Shown: positions 24,832 through 34,082, counted from the stretch's first letter. The stretch: 64,000 bases of DNA from Faecalicatena faecalis (GCF_012524165.2 NZ_JABACJ020000007.1:124001-188000), one strand, 5' to 3'. Notes: generated by a model from the letters alone, not told the origin. Numbers and translations are program-made.

Positions 24832-26397
24832 TTACTTCTCTCTGTGATAAATCTCATGCAGCTTCTCATACAAGGGCGCCAGCTTCCCATAGATATTCTG
24901 GAAGACGTCCCGGTACAATTCATGATAGATCTGGTGCTGCTCCATATCTGGCTCGAATACATCCTTCAAATGTACCATCGCCTTCTGTGCCTCATCATAA
25001 TCCTGAAATTCTCCCAGCCCTACAAATGCCGCCATCGCGCTGCCGATTCCAGTCGCCTCATAAGTCTCTGTCCGCTTTACTGGAATCCCGAACATATCCG
25101 CCGTGATCTGACAGATTTCATCACTTTGGGAACCGCCCCCGCCAAGACGGATTTCCTCAAACACATGCCCGGAACGTTTTTCCAACAGCCGCATTCCATC
25201 CATCAGAGCAAAGTTAATTCCCTCGATGATCGCACGGTAGAGATGAATCCGTGTATGCTGATCTGAAAATCCGATAATAGAACCCTTTGCCACAGGCATG
25301 GTCACATTCGGGGTGAAATATGGCTGGAACAGAAGTCCGTCACAGCCGGCCGGGATCTCCTTGAGTCGCCTGTTCAATAGCTCCTCGGCAGAAACACCGA
25401 GCCGCTTTGCCTGCTCTACCTCTTTTTCTGCAAACTCCTTCTTGAACCAGGAAATCAGCCAGTATCCTCTGTAGATCTCGATTTCAGGATTGTACCAGCC
25501 CGGAATCACAGAGGGGTACGGCGGGATAAATCTTTCCGGCTCCAGATACCTCTCTATATTAAATGTGATTGTCGCTGTCGTTCCCAGTCCAATTGCGGCC
25601 TTTTCCTTGGAAGTACAGCCAAGTCCCAGGATTTCACATGCCTTATCCGAACCCGATGCCAGGACCGGCAGACCTTCCTTCAACCCGGTATCCTCTGCTG
25701 CCTGTGCCGTAATATGCCCCAGGACTTCCCCGGATTCTTTTACCTCACAGAGTTTCTCCGGCTCCACATCAAATACCGGGCGGGTCAGGGCTCCTTTTCT
25801 CTGCCAGCCTCTGCTCTGACTGTCGATCGGCAGACGCCCCACCAGAGCCGCAGCCGCATCTGCCATGTTCCCGGTCAGCTTATAAGTCAGATATCCACTC
25901 AGAAGCAGATATTGATACGTTTTCTCCCAGATTTCCGGCTCTTTCTGCATGATCCAGTTACAGTGAGCCTTTTTATATTGTAGCTTTGCCGTCTCTTCCA
26001 TCCCCACTGCCTTGAACATCATCCGGGTCACCTGAGAAAGCCGTGGGCCGCCGTCCGCTTTCCTTTTATCCAGCCAGACAATTGCAGGACGCAGTGGTAC
26101 GCCCTCTTTATCCACACATACCACGGTATCGCGTATGGTCGTAATGGAGACCGCCTCGATTCGCTCCCACACTCCTTCTTCCACAGCTTTCTTTAGTTCC
26201 CGGGCGGACTGGCAGATATGCGCATAATAAAATTCTGCATCCTGCTCTGCCCAGTCCGGCTCCCGGGAGACATAGGGCGGCTCGTGCTTTTGCTGCCCCT
26301 TTCCCAGAATCTTTCCCCGGTTGTTGATCAGTAATGCGCGGGAACTCTGTGTTCCCACATCAAAGGTCAGGACAATCCTTTCCCTGTCTTCATTCAT
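24832..26397 (-). CDS. FGGY-family carbohydrate or polyol kinase
   Basis: The 521-residue protein is an FGGY kinase (glycerol/xylulose/ribulose kinase superfamily): VLTFDVGTQSSRALL (ATP phosphate loop) near the N-terminus, PAIVWLDKRK, ASGSDKACEILGLG and IGLGTTATITF, then EIRLGGGGSQSDE and the C-terminal ATP-binding region EATGIGSAMAAFVGLG. The substrate cannot be told from motifs. GGAGGG six bases upstream supports the ATG at 26397 rather than the longer frame to 26463. It closes an operon of two GlpA/GlpB-like flavoproteins, a DUF1667 protein and an alkyl-DHAP-synthase-like flavoprotein, so a glycerol-like polyol or glycerol ether is a reasonable guess. Confidence 0.85.
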   Translation of the reverse strand: MNEDRERIVLTFDVGTQSSRALLINNRGKILGKGQQKHEPPYVSREPDWAEQDAEFYYAHICQSARELKKAVEEGVWERIEAVSITTIRDTVVCVDKEGVPLRPAIVWLDKRKADGGPRLSQVTRMMFKAVGMEETAKLQYKKAHCNWIMQKEPEIWEKTYQYLLLSGYLTYKLTGNMADAAAALVGRLPIDSQSRGWQRKGALTRPVFDVEPEKLCEVKESGEVLGHITAQAAEDTGLKEGLPVLASGSDKACEILGLGCTSKEKAAIGLGTTATITFNIERYLEPERFIPPYPSVIPGWYNPEIEIYRGYWLISWFKKEFAEKEVEQAKRLGVSAEELLNRRLKEIPAGCDGLLFQPYFTPNVTMPVAKGSIIGFSDQHTRIHLYRAIIEGINFALMDGMRLLEKRSGHVFEEIRLGGGGSQSDEICQITADMFGIPVKRTETYEATGIGSAMAAFVGLGEFQDYDEAQKAMVHLKDVFEPDMEQHQIYHELYRDVFQNIYGKLAPLYEKLHEIYHREK

Positions 26398-26472
26398 GGC
26401 ATTCCCTCCATATGGATCTGCAGGTCGTGCGGTCCTTTCCCAAAAGACCCGCCCTTCCTGCAAAAGCCAGCT

Positions 26473-28215
26473 TTACTGAATATCCTCTCTCAAAAACCGT
26501 TTCTCCTCTTCTTTTAAATCCAGTCCAAGGGTTCCGCCTGGATTCATGTTGTATCCCGGGTCAAAATAATTCTTCAAAGCCCGAATCATTCCATATTCAT
26601 TTCGCCCGATCTGTCCTTCCAGCCAAGGCGCGAACATCTTCCCGATTCCGTGATGATGGCTGAGTGCCGCACCGGATTTCTGGATGGCATCCAGAATCGT
26701 GCTGTGGTATTTTCGGAATTCTTCTGCGTCATCCATCCTTGTGATAAAGATAAAGTACAGATTTGCCCCCTGTGGATAACAGTGTGACATATGGGTCGTC
26801 ACAATCGTGTTCGGCAGAGCGTGGCAGACTTTGCGCACCTCCTCATGCACCTTCCCCATATTGGACCAGTTGACGGTACACTCCAGAGTATCTGTCATGA
26901 TTCCGAAATCCAGCATGGTATCCCGCAGATACGGGTCTGTAAAACGTCCCTTTTCCCAGCTTTTTGTCACAAAAGAAGTCAGACTCATTCCGCCATGTTC
27001 TTTCGCGATCCTGCGGATATTCTTTGCTACATTTTCAGAAAATCCTTTTTCCCCATCCGTGAAGCCCAGGAAAAGGCACCGCTGCATATCCATATATCCC
27101 CTTGCATCCAGAAGTTTCCACAGCGGAGTTTCATCCACATTGTAAAGCCGCAGCATCAGGTCCGTCTCCTCCGGGTCTGACAAGCGGAATACAGAAGCAA
27201 ATCCTGCCTCACACTGCATCATTTCCCGTGCCGCCTCCTGTGCGGTCTTCCAATCCTTAAAAATGTAGGAGAACCGTCTTCTATTTTCCGGCATATAACG
27301 GAATACCTTCAAAGTCACTTCCGTTAAGACTCCAAATGTTCCTTCGCTTCCCATCATAATCTGGTTCAGGTTCGGTCCCGTGGCCTCGCGCGGATAATGA
27401 CTGGTCTGGATATTCCCGATCGGCGTCGCATACTTCTGGGACATGACAATATCTGTGATACATCCATAGTAGGTACTGTTCTGGCCTGCCCCTCTGGTCA
27501 CGACCCAGCCGCCCACACTACTGTACTCGAAGGACTGTGGGAAATGTCCGCATGTATAGGCACGCTTTGCCCCCATCAGTTTTGGTGCGTGGTTCAGGGC
27601 ACGTTCCAGCTTCGGACCTGACATGCCGCTCTGCACGGTAATCGTCTGATCAGTTTCATTAAAGGAAACAATCTTGTTATACCTTTTTCGCATATCCAGT
27701 GAAATACCGCCCTTCACAGGCTCCACGCCCCGGGTCACACTGCTGCCGCCTCCATATACATAAAGCGGAATTCCAAACTTCGTACAATATGCCACGATCT
27801 CTTCAATCTGCTTCGTTGTGCCCGGATAGACTACCACATCGGGCAGATTCTCGATGATCCTCTGACGGAGCCTTGCCGCATCATATCCTGTCTTTCCATA
27901 AGCCACTGCGAGCCTGGGGTAATCCTCTGCCGTCACAAATTCCTCCCCCACGATTTTTTTCATTGCCTCGATATGTTCCTCTGCCAGATTGCAGGGCGCA
28001 TCCAGTTTGACCGGGTCCATTCCGATATCCCCATCATAGGTACGGAAATCATCATCTGTCATATTGAATTTTTCCTTCATCATCTTATAAAGCGACTCTT
28101 TCGGATACTTCACATATTCTGGGTCCCCCCAGCGGAAAATCGAACGGTAGCTGTCCTTCGGTGCAGGTGTTTTCACCCAGTTCGGTTCAAAATCTTTGTA
28201 TGGTTTATTGCTCAT
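26473..28215 (-). CDS. FAD-binding oxidase/transferase like alkyl-dihydroxyacetone-phosphate synthase
   Basis: The 580-residue protein belongs to the VAO/FAD_binding_4 superfamily. The FAD-binding part has PDVVVYPGTTKQIEEIV and YGGGSSVTRGVEP. In the C-terminal half, SHCYPQGANLYFIF and SHHHGIGKMFAPWL match the conserved Tyr and His-His-His regions of AGPS-like enzymes rather than the glycolate/D-lactate oxidases. AGPS makes ether bonds in animals; bacterial homologues are poorly understood, and anaerobic bacterial plasmalogens arise by another route. The ATG at 28215 has GGGAG upstream; the eight-codon extension does not. It lies inside a tightly packed operon with GlpA/GlpB-like proteins and an FGGY kinase. 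Confidence 0.8.
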   Translation of the reverse strand: MSNKPYKDFEPNWVKTPAPKDSYRSIFRWGDPEYVKYPKESLYKMMKEKFNMTDDDFRTYDGDIGMDPVKLDAPCNLAEEHIEAMKKIVGEEFVTAEDYPRLAVAYGKTGYDAARLRQRIIENLPDVVVYPGTTKQIEEIVAYCTKFGIPLYVYGGGSSVTRGVEPVKGGISLDMRKRYNKIVSFNETDQTITVQSGMSGPKLERALNHAPKLMGAKRAYTCGHFPQSFEYSSVGGWVVTRGAGQNSTYYGCITDIVMSQKYATPIGNIQTSHYPREATGPNLNQIMMGSEGTFGVLTEVTLKVFRYMPENRRRFSYIFKDWKTAQEAAREMMQCEAGFASVFRLSDPEETDLMLRLYNVDETPLWKLLDARGYMDMQRCLFLGFTDGEKGFSENVAKNIRRIAKEHGGMSLTSFVTKSWEKGRFTDPYLRDTMLDFGIMTDTLECTVNWSNMGKVHEEVRKVCHALPNTIVTTHMSHCYPQGANLYFIFITRMDDAEEFRKYHSTILDAIQKSGAALSHHHGIGKMFAPWLEGQIGRNEYGMIRALKNYFDPGYNMNPGGTLGLDLKEEEKRFLREDIQ

Positions 28216-28248
28216 AGTTTGTAATCTCCCTTCTGACATACTTGTTTT

Positions 28249-28623
28249 TTATTTTTGTTCTTTCTCCCATTCCCTAAGAATATCGCTTGTAACGATCACA
28301 TCCACTTGAAGCCCCAGGACATTCTCAATCACCACGTCACCTGTTCCACAGATTTTTTCTACTCTCACCTGATTGATCTGCTTCATAACATCAAAAATCC
28401 GCTCTTTCGGAATCTCCGCAGAAACACGTACCGGAATCACCGGGACCTCCGGGAATGATGTCCTCACAGTCGAACTGATCGTGCGCATGGGATGGGTCAT
28501 CTCTTCGATTGCAAATGTGATACCGCGCTTACACTGATTCCCGCTGACTTCCCACTGCCCATCCTTCTTTTCCACTCTCAGACTGCATCCGTTGGGGCAG
28601 ACAATACACGTCAACTCTTTCAA
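28249..28623 (-). CDS. DUF1667 protein (small Cys-rich partner of GlpA/GlpB-like oxidoreductases)
   Basis: The 124-residue protein starts with CIVCPNGCSL (CxxCxxxC) followed by a fourth Cys in GNQCKRG, the DUF1667 pattern, which probably holds an Fe-S cluster. Such proteins usually follow a pair of FAD oxidoreductases related to anaerobic glycerol-3-phosphate dehydrogenase. Its ATG overlaps the stop of the preceding gene as ATGA (28620-28623), indicating translational coupling. Confidence 0.85.
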   Translation of the reverse strand: MKELTCIVCPNGCSLRVEKKDGQWEVSGNQCKRGITFAIEEMTHPMRTISSTVRTSFPEVPVIPVRVSAEIPKERIFDVMKQINQVRVEKICGTGDVVIENVLGLQVDVIVTSDILREWEKEQK

Positions 28624-29891
28624 ATGTCTCCCTCCTTTTTGATCTGAACATCTATCCGGCTTGCATCACTTAGGCCAAAGGACGTACAATTCAGCTCCAG
28701 CCGTTCCATCTCCGGCGGTTTTAAATTCCTATATTTCCTGTGAAATACTTCTTTTCCATCTACCAAAAACACGAGTGTACCCTGCTTTAATACTTCCCTG
28801 CTGCGGAAATAGAAAATCACCTTGTCAAGTCCTTCTGACAATGCCAGCTTCTGGGGAACCAGATACTGCAGAGACGCATCCGTATTAAGAGAAACCTCTC
28901 TGCGCTTTGTACTCCCCATTTTCTCAGCATATTCCGCCGCTGCCGTACCGGAGAGTTCTCCGCTTTCAGATACATAATCCACCAGGTCATTGACATGCAG
29001 CGCATTCCCACAGGAAAAGACGCCTTCTACCTCCGTCATGAACCGGTGATTGCAGACCGGACCTTTTGTCTTCGTATCCAGACGAACCCCCAGCTTTTCT
29101 GCCATTTCATTTTCCGGAATCAGGCCTACAGATAAGATTAATGTATCGCATGCAATTCTTTTTCTTGTGGATTTGATGGGCTGCATCTGCTCGTCTACTT
29201 CTGCCACCTCCACAGCGGTCAACCGCTGTTCCCCAAACACCCGTGTGACGGTATGGGACAGATAAAGCGGAATCTTGTAATCATCCAGACACTGCACAAT
29301 GTTCCGGGTCAATCCTGACGGAGTGGGCTTGACTTCATAAACCCCCAGTACCTCCGCACCTTCCAAGGTCAGACGCCTTGCCATAATGAGTCCGATGTCC
29401 CCGCTTCCCAGAATCACACATTTTCTGGCCGGCATTTTCCCCTGGAGATTGACGAAATGCTGTGCCGTTCCCGCCGTCAGCACGCCCGCCGGACGTGTAC
29501 CGTGGATCTGCACTTGCTTTGCGGTACGCTCCCTGCATCCCGTGGCAAGCACCAGCGCCTTAGCCTCATACTCGTGGACGCCGCTGCGGTTCACCGCTCT
29601 TAACACAAACCCGTGGTCCGTCTTCTTCATATCCGTGACAAAGGTAAGCAGACTGCTCTGAATCCTCCGCTCTCGGAACTCTTTGATAAAACGCTCCACA
29701 TATTCCGGTCCCGACAGCTTTTCCCCAAAGCGTACCAGACCGAAGCCATCATGAATGCACTGTTTTAAAATTCCTCCCAGACGTGCCTCCCGCTCAATCA
29801 GGAGTACCTCTGCACCACGCCGGTCCGCAGAGATTGCGGCTGCCAGTCCTGCCGGACCGCCTCCGATCACAATGACATCATACCTGTTCAT
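28620..29891 (-). CDS. NAD(P)/FAD-dependent oxidoreductase, GlpB-like/rhodanese-free pyridine nucleotide-disulfide family
   Basis: The 423-residue protein has the FAD loop VIVIGGGPAGLAAAISADRRGAEV, quoted by ends VIVIGGG and RRGAEV, and a second dinucleotide-binding fold with CVILGSGDIGLIMARRL. FSCGNALHVNDLVDYVSESG is the C-terminal FAD-binding element. It resembles the FAD oxidoreductase that accompanies GlpA-like proteins in Firmicutes and passes electrons to another acceptor. The ORF could start at 30035, but the ATG at 29891 overlaps the upstream stop as ATGA and starts the conserved MNRYDVIVIGGG. The DUF1667 gene follows with the same kind of overlap. Confidence 0.88.
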   Translation of the reverse strand: MNRYDVIVIGGGPAGLAAAISADRRGAEVLLIEREARLGGILKQCIHDGFGLVRFGEKLSGPEYVERFIKEFRERRIQSSLLTFVTDMKKTDHGFVLRAVNRSGVHEYEAKALVLATGCRERTAKQVQIHGTRPAGVLTAGTAQHFVNLQGKMPARKCVILGSGDIGLIMARRLTLEGAEVLGVYEVKPTPSGLTRNIVQCLDDYKIPLYLSHTVTRVFGEQRLTAVEVAEVDEQMQPIKSTRKRIACDTLILSVGLIPENEMAEKLGVRLDTKTKGPVCNHRFMTEVEGVFSCGNALHVNDLVDYVSESGELSGTAAAEYAEKMGSTKRREVSLNTDASLQYLVPQKLALSEGLDKVIFYFRSREVLKQGTLVFLVDGKEVFHRKYRNLKPPEMERLELNCTSFGLSDASRIDVQIKKEGDI

Positions 29892-31615
29892 TCTGCCACC
29901 TCCTCGTCCGTGCACTTTGTATCTCCAAACAGGATTCCTGAACCTTCTCCCGCCTTGCGTACCCTCTCCTCGGGCACTTGAAGAAATTCGCTGATGATTT
30001 TCGTCACGAGCGGCATACAAAAACCGCCCTGGCATCTTCCCATTCCCGGGCGTACCCTTTTCTTGATCCCATCGATCGTGGGCACGCAGATTGGAGCGTT
30101 CAACGCATCCAGAATCTCACCCTTGCTGATTTCCTCACATCTGCATACGATTTCCCCATAATCTGGATTCTCCTGAATCAGCTTGTTCCTCTCTTCATAT
30201 GAAAGCTGATTCAGAACTGGCGGTGCCTTTCTGACTGGACAAAAATTGGGATTCCTCTCCGGCTTTTTCTCCTTTTTCAGCTCGCTTATGACCATCTTCT
30301 CAATGTCCAGCGCTACAGCCGGGGCCGTAGTAAGCCCCGGCGATTGGATTCCTGCACAGTGAATCAAATTTCTGGTCTTCCGTCCCTTTTCAATGATAAA
30401 ATCTTCCTCAAAGGTGGCTGGTCTTACTCCCGTAAAATATGTAATGATATCCTTCTCGCTCAATGCTTCTGCGGTCAGCTTTTGCTTTGCGAACACCGCA
30501 TCGATGCTTCCTTTTTGTGTCGCAAAATTTTCCTTCTCATATGTCTCCACAGCATTTGGCCCTACAAGCAGATTATCGTGGACCGTATGCAGGATTCCGC
30601 CGCCCTTGGTATGTTTCTTATTTTTCTGAAGAGTTTTGATGGAAGCAATCCCTTTGACAAGGCTGCCTGACTTTTTATCCAAAATGGAGTTCGTCCCTCT
30701 TCTTGGATGGATGGAATAGAACCGGTCTCCTGCCATCCTCGCCACATCTTCTGCAAATACACCCGCTGCATTGACCACGATTTTCGGATAGAGGGTCCCC
30801 CTGTTCGTCTTGACCGAACAGATTCGTCCATTTTTGACCTCCATGCCAAGAACCGCTGTATTTAGAGACACCTTCGCGCCGTTCTCCACTGCATTTTCCC
30901 CGTATGCAATCGTCAATCCATAAGGGCAGACACAGCCTGCCGATGGATTGAACATGGCAAAATGAAATTTAGGGTTTAGATTCGGCTCTCTTCGAAATAG
31001 CTCTTTTCTCTTTAAAATCCTCGTATCCGTTACTTTACAGACATATCTACGCTGCCATACATAAGCCCAGATGATTGGATACATCCATTTCCCTGTGAAA
31101 CCAACATACTGCCCGCACCGCTCGAACGGAACACTCAGCTCCTTGCAGACCTGGTCGAACATCCGGTTGCCCAGAAGAACATAATGCTGCTTTAGGCTCC
31201 CTTTGTTCAAATCAACGCCGGGGTGTACTTCCCCGTCGTTCCTGCCGGACGCCTGAACCGCAAGATCCGATTCTTTATCCACGAGCAGGATATCCAGCTT
31301 CCATTTGGAAAGCTCTCTGGCAATACTGGCACCGGAAATCCCGCCTCCGATAATCAACACATCCGGTGCCGCATTCTCAAGGGCATGATCCTGAAAATCG
31401 GGTGTCCGCATCTTGGGAATCCTGACGCCGTCCAGCCTGATATCATTCACAACATGCATGCCGGACTTTTTATCCACACACATCGTACATGCCGCGACAA
31501 TCTTATCCCAACTGTCCAGGTGCCCGGAAACAACAATACAGCCATCCTTCACTTGGACAGAAACAGTTGGTCCGAAGCGCTCGTTGAGCCTCTTCTGAAG
31601 TGATCTTACATTCAT
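29888..31615 (-). CDS. GlpA-like FAD-dependent glycerol-3-phosphate-type dehydrogenase with BON-like N-terminus and [2Fe-2S] C-terminus
   Basis: The 575-residue protein has three parts. Residues about 1-80 (VKDGCIVVSGHLDSWDKIV, then GMHVVNDIRL) look like a BON-type alpha/beta domain. Residues about 85-440 are a DAO flavoprotein with VLIIGGGISGASIARELSKW and ASGRNDGEVHPG, as in GlpA. The C-terminus carries IVCRCEEISKGEILDAL and GMGRCQGGFCMP, a BFD-like [2Fe-2S] domain with four Cys. It probably oxidises glycerol 3-phosphate or a related polyol phosphate. The ATG at 31615 follows AGAAGG. It is the first gene of a five-gene operon and has a TATAAT element about 70 bases upstream. Confidence 0.85.
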   Translation of the reverse strand: MNVRSLQKRLNERFGPTVSVQVKDGCIVVSGHLDSWDKIVAACTMCVDKKSGMHVVNDIRLDGVRIPKMRTPDFQDHALENAAPDVLIIGGGISGASIARELSKWKLDILLVDKESDLAVQASGRNDGEVHPGVDLNKGSLKQHYVLLGNRMFDQVCKELSVPFERCGQYVGFTGKWMYPIIWAYVWQRRYVCKVTDTRILKRKELFRREPNLNPKFHFAMFNPSAGCVCPYGLTIAYGENAVENGAKVSLNTAVLGMEVKNGRICSVKTNRGTLYPKIVVNAAGVFAEDVARMAGDRFYSIHPRRGTNSILDKKSGSLVKGIASIKTLQKNKKHTKGGGILHTVHDNLLVGPNAVETYEKENFATQKGSIDAVFAKQKLTAEALSEKDIITYFTGVRPATFEEDFIIEKGRKTRNLIHCAGIQSPGLTTAPAVALDIEKMVISELKKEKKPERNPNFCPVRKAPPVLNQLSYEERNKLIQENPDYGEIVCRCEEISKGEILDALNAPICVPTIDGIKKRVRPGMGRCQGGFCMPLVTKIISEFLQVPEERVRKAGEGSGILFGDTKCTDEEVAE

Positions 31616-31680
31616 CCAATACCTTCTTTCCCAAATAAGATATATAGAATCTATTTTCATAATATTTGAACCATATGTGT

Positions 31681-31686
31681 ATTATA
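31681..31686 (-). promoter_or_regulatory. -10 element upstream of the flavoprotein operon
   Basis: A perfect TATAAT on the minus strand about 65 bases before the first start codon. The hexamer 17 bases upstream (TGGTAA) is a poor -35, so an activator may be needed. Confidence 0.45.
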
Positions 31687-31747
31687 CGCCAAGTTATCAG
31701 ACATTACCACCTTCCAAATAAATTTTGTAAAGAAATCAGTAATATAT

Positions 31748-31893
31748 TGTTACTGTACACTCGCAAGCTTGACACTTGCTGTCAAGCTATGCGCCAGAGC
31801 TGACAGTAGGATGGATTTCAGCCCCATGCATCGAAGATGCATTTAAAATGGGCTGAAATCGTAACTGTGCACAGAGACCTGTGAACAGTTACA
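31748..31893. repeat. Palindromic MITE-like intergenic element (about 145 bp)
   Basis: The element is bounded by imperfect terminal inverted repeats: GTTACTGTACAC (31749-31760) and GTGAACAGTTAC (31881-31892, complement GTAACTGTTCAC; 10 of 12 match). Inside are three clean hairpins: 31766-31774 with 31780-31788 (AGCTTGACA), 31814-31824 with 31850-31860 (GATTTCAGCCC) enclosing 31826-31832 with 31836-31842 (ATGCATC), and 31861-31868 with 31885-31892 (GTAACTGT). There is no coding capacity. The form is that of a non-autonomous mobile or intergenic repeat element. No second copy was seen in this window. Confidence 0.65.
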
Positions 31894-31915
31894 ACATACT
31901 TTCTCATTCAAGCAA

Positions 31916-31973
31916 AAGACGCTGAGAAGATATCGGGCAGCCTATATGGCTTTCCCGTATCTCTCAGCGTCTT
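31916..31973. terminator. Terminator after the SNF transporter gene
   Basis: AAGACGCTGAG (31916-31926) pairs with CTCAGCGTCTT (31963-31973), extended by AGATA/TATCT and GGG/CCC. On the minus strand, TTTTGCTT follows. Confidence 0.8.
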
Positions 31974-32012
31974 ATCCCGCACCAAAACTAAAGTGCCTCG
32001 CTAACCTGCTAT

Positions 32013-33383
32013 TTATTTATGGAACATGGACCAGTACCCCTGGATGAAAATGAACAGAACGACAAGCGGAAGTATGTAAGATACATACATCCTAGCCCAT
32101 TTTGGAAAGTGGATTCCCTCTCCTGTATTCGCCTCTTTCGTAAAGTTCTTCCAGCCCCAGCCAATTTTGCTGGTACAGAACAAAAGGTAAATCAGACTGC
32201 CGATAGGAAGAAGATTGTTGCTCACAAGGAAATCCTCCAGATCCAGGACATTCTTTCCCTCTCCCAGCGGCTGGAAACCGCTCCACAGATTGAATCCGAG
32301 GATACACGGCAGGGACAAAAGGCTGATTGCGATCAGATTGATCAGTACTGATTTCTTTCTGCTGCAACCAGTCAGATCCATGGCAAAGGAAATAATATTC
32401 TCAAATACGGCGATGATGGTGGACGCCGCCGCGAAGAACATACACAGGAAGAACAAAGTCCCCCAGATTCTTCCTCCTCCCATGGAGTTAAAGATATTCG
32501 GCAGCGTAATGAAGATCAGGCTCGGCCCGCTGTCTGGATTCACGCCGAATGCAAAACAGGCCGGGAAGATGATCAATCCCGCTACTAAGGCCACACAGGT
32601 ATCCAGCACAGTGACACACACGGCCTCCCCTGTCAGGGTACGTTTCTTGTCAATATAGCTCCCGAAGATCGCGATCGCGCCAATACCCAGGCTCAGTGTA
32701 AAGAATGCCTGTCCCATGGCTGCGAATACGACATCGAATAGACCAGCTTCTTTAACTTTTGAAAAATCAGGATATAGATAGAAACGAAGTCCTTCCCCTG
32801 CCCCCTTTAATGTTGCAGAACGAACAGCCAGCACGATCATCAGCGCCAGAAGCAGAAGCATCATGACCTTTGTAATCTTCTCGACTCCTTTCTGGAGCCC
32901 CTGGCTGCAGATTCCAAAACACAGAGCTACCACGATGACCATGCAGACGGTCATCAGCACAGGCTGTGCTGTCAGTGCACCGAATTCCCCGGCGATTTCT
33001 TCCGCATTCAGTCCTTCGAACTTTCCAGCGGCCATTTTTACAAAATATAAAAGCATCCATCCTCCGATGGTGGTATAAAACATCATCAACAGATAATTCC
33101 CTGCCATTGCCCCATATTTATACCAGTGCCACTTCGTGCCTTTAGGCTCTAATCTGTCAAAGGACAGGGCTGCACTGACCTGACTTGCTCGTCCCACGGA
33201 AAACTCCATGACCATGATCGGGAGTCCCAGTATCACGAGGAAGAACAGATAAATCAGCACGAATGCCGCTCCTCCATATTGTCCCGTAATATAGGGGAAT
33301 CTCCACACATTTCCCAGCCCGATGGCGCATCCCGCAGAAATCAGGATGAACCCGAGTCTGGAACCAAACTTTTCTCTTTTCAT
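32013..33383 (-). CDS. Sodium-dependent transporter, SNF (NSS) family
   Basis: The 456-residue protein is a Na+-coupled transporter of the neurotransmitter:sodium symporter family, LeuT-like and with about 11-12 membrane segments. The N-terminus has GFILISAGCAIGLGNVWRFPYITGQYGG, quoted by ends GFILISAG and YITGQYGG, with the unwound TM1 that binds Na+ and substrate. GQAFFTLSLGIGAIAIFGSY corresponds to TM6. Substrates are usually amino acids or amines. It lies 49 bases after the TetR gene on the same strand and is probably co-transcribed with it. A terminator follows, which separates it from the flavoprotein operon. Confidence 0.92.
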   Translation of the reverse strand: MKREKFGSRLGFILISAGCAIGLGNVWRFPYITGQYGGAAFVLIYLFFLVILGLPIMVMEFSVGRASQVSAALSFDRLEPKGTKWHWYKYGAMAGNYLLMMFYTTIGGWMLLYFVKMAAGKFEGLNAEEIAGEFGALTAQPVLMTVCMVIVVALCFGICSQGLQKGVEKITKVMMLLLLALMIVLAVRSATLKGAGEGLRFYLYPDFSKVKEAGLFDVVFAAMGQAFFTLSLGIGAIAIFGSYIDKKRTLTGEAVCVTVLDTCVALVAGLIIFPACFAFGVNPDSGPSLIFITLPNIFNSMGGGRIWGTLFFLCMFFAAASTIIAVFENIISFAMDLTGCSRKKSVLINLIAISLLSLPCILGFNLWSGFQPLGEGKNVLDLEDFLVSNNLLPIGSLIYLLFCTSKIGWGWKNFTKEANTGEGIHFPKWARMYVSYILPLVVLFIFIQGYWSMFHK

Positions 33384-33432
33384 ACCTTTAGAATCCTCTC
33401 TTTAAGTCTTTACTCTAAAAAAATATCTTACG

Positions 33433-34047
33433 TCATTGTGATTTTTCTGTCAAGCTATTCTCAAAGCTGTCCTCCGCATTGCAGAATGCATTCATCGCAT
33501 TCGCGGCCATCTCAAATGTCATTCGCGCCATGAACTCTGGGTCCCTATGAGCCCCCTCCAACAGCCATGTCTTGACCAGCCCCAGGCATCCGTTCAGACA
33601 AAATGCATAAAAATATCTTAATTCCTTTTCCGATGCATGGCAGACTTCTGTCAAAAGTCCCCTGCTGTTCTCCTCTATGATATGCTGGATTTTCTGAATA
33701 AACCTGATATCCCCATTGGGACCTACCAGCGCACGGCTTATTTCACGATTTTTTGTCAATACCTCATACAGGTCCTCGATAAAATAAAAGGTCGCATGCT
33801 GCTCCTGTCCAATGGGATGCCTCTGCATTGCTTCCTGGATTTCTTCTGCCATCTCCCGCTCGATTTCTTCGAGAAGGCCTGAAATATCTTTATAATGCAG
33901 GTAAAATGTGGAACGGTTGATTCCCACCTCATCCACCAGCTCTTTCACGGTGATTCTGCTGATATCCTTCGACTGCATCAGTTTTGCCAGCCCGGTCCGA
34001 AGCTGGCTCTTTGTCTTTAATATTCTTCTGTCTACTTTCTTTTCCAT
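33433..34047 (-). CDS. TetR-family transcriptional regulator
   Basis: The 204-residue protein has an N-terminal helix-turn-helix, ISRITVKELVDEVGINRSTFYLHYKDI (core: VGINRSTFYLHY, about residues 41-52), typical of the DhaS-like TetR branch, and an all-helical C-terminal ligand domain. AAGGGAAAAGAG precedes the ATG. It shares a transcript with the SNF transporter gene, so it probably controls that transporter and perhaps neighbouring operons. No palindromic operator could be assigned to it with confidence. Confidence 0.88.
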   Translation of the reverse strand: MEKKVDRRILKTKSQLRTGLAKLMQSKDISRITVKELVDEVGINRSTFYLHYKDISGLLEEIEREMAEEIQEAMQRHPIGQEQHATFYFIEDLYEVLTKNREISRALVGPNGDIRFIQKIQHIIEENSRGLLTEVCHASEKELRYFYAFCLNGCLGLVKTWLLEGAHRDPEFMARMTFEMAANAMNAFCNAEDSFENSLTEKSQ

Positions 34048-34082
34048 CTCTTTTCCCTTAAAGCTTCATTTATTTTATCAAT

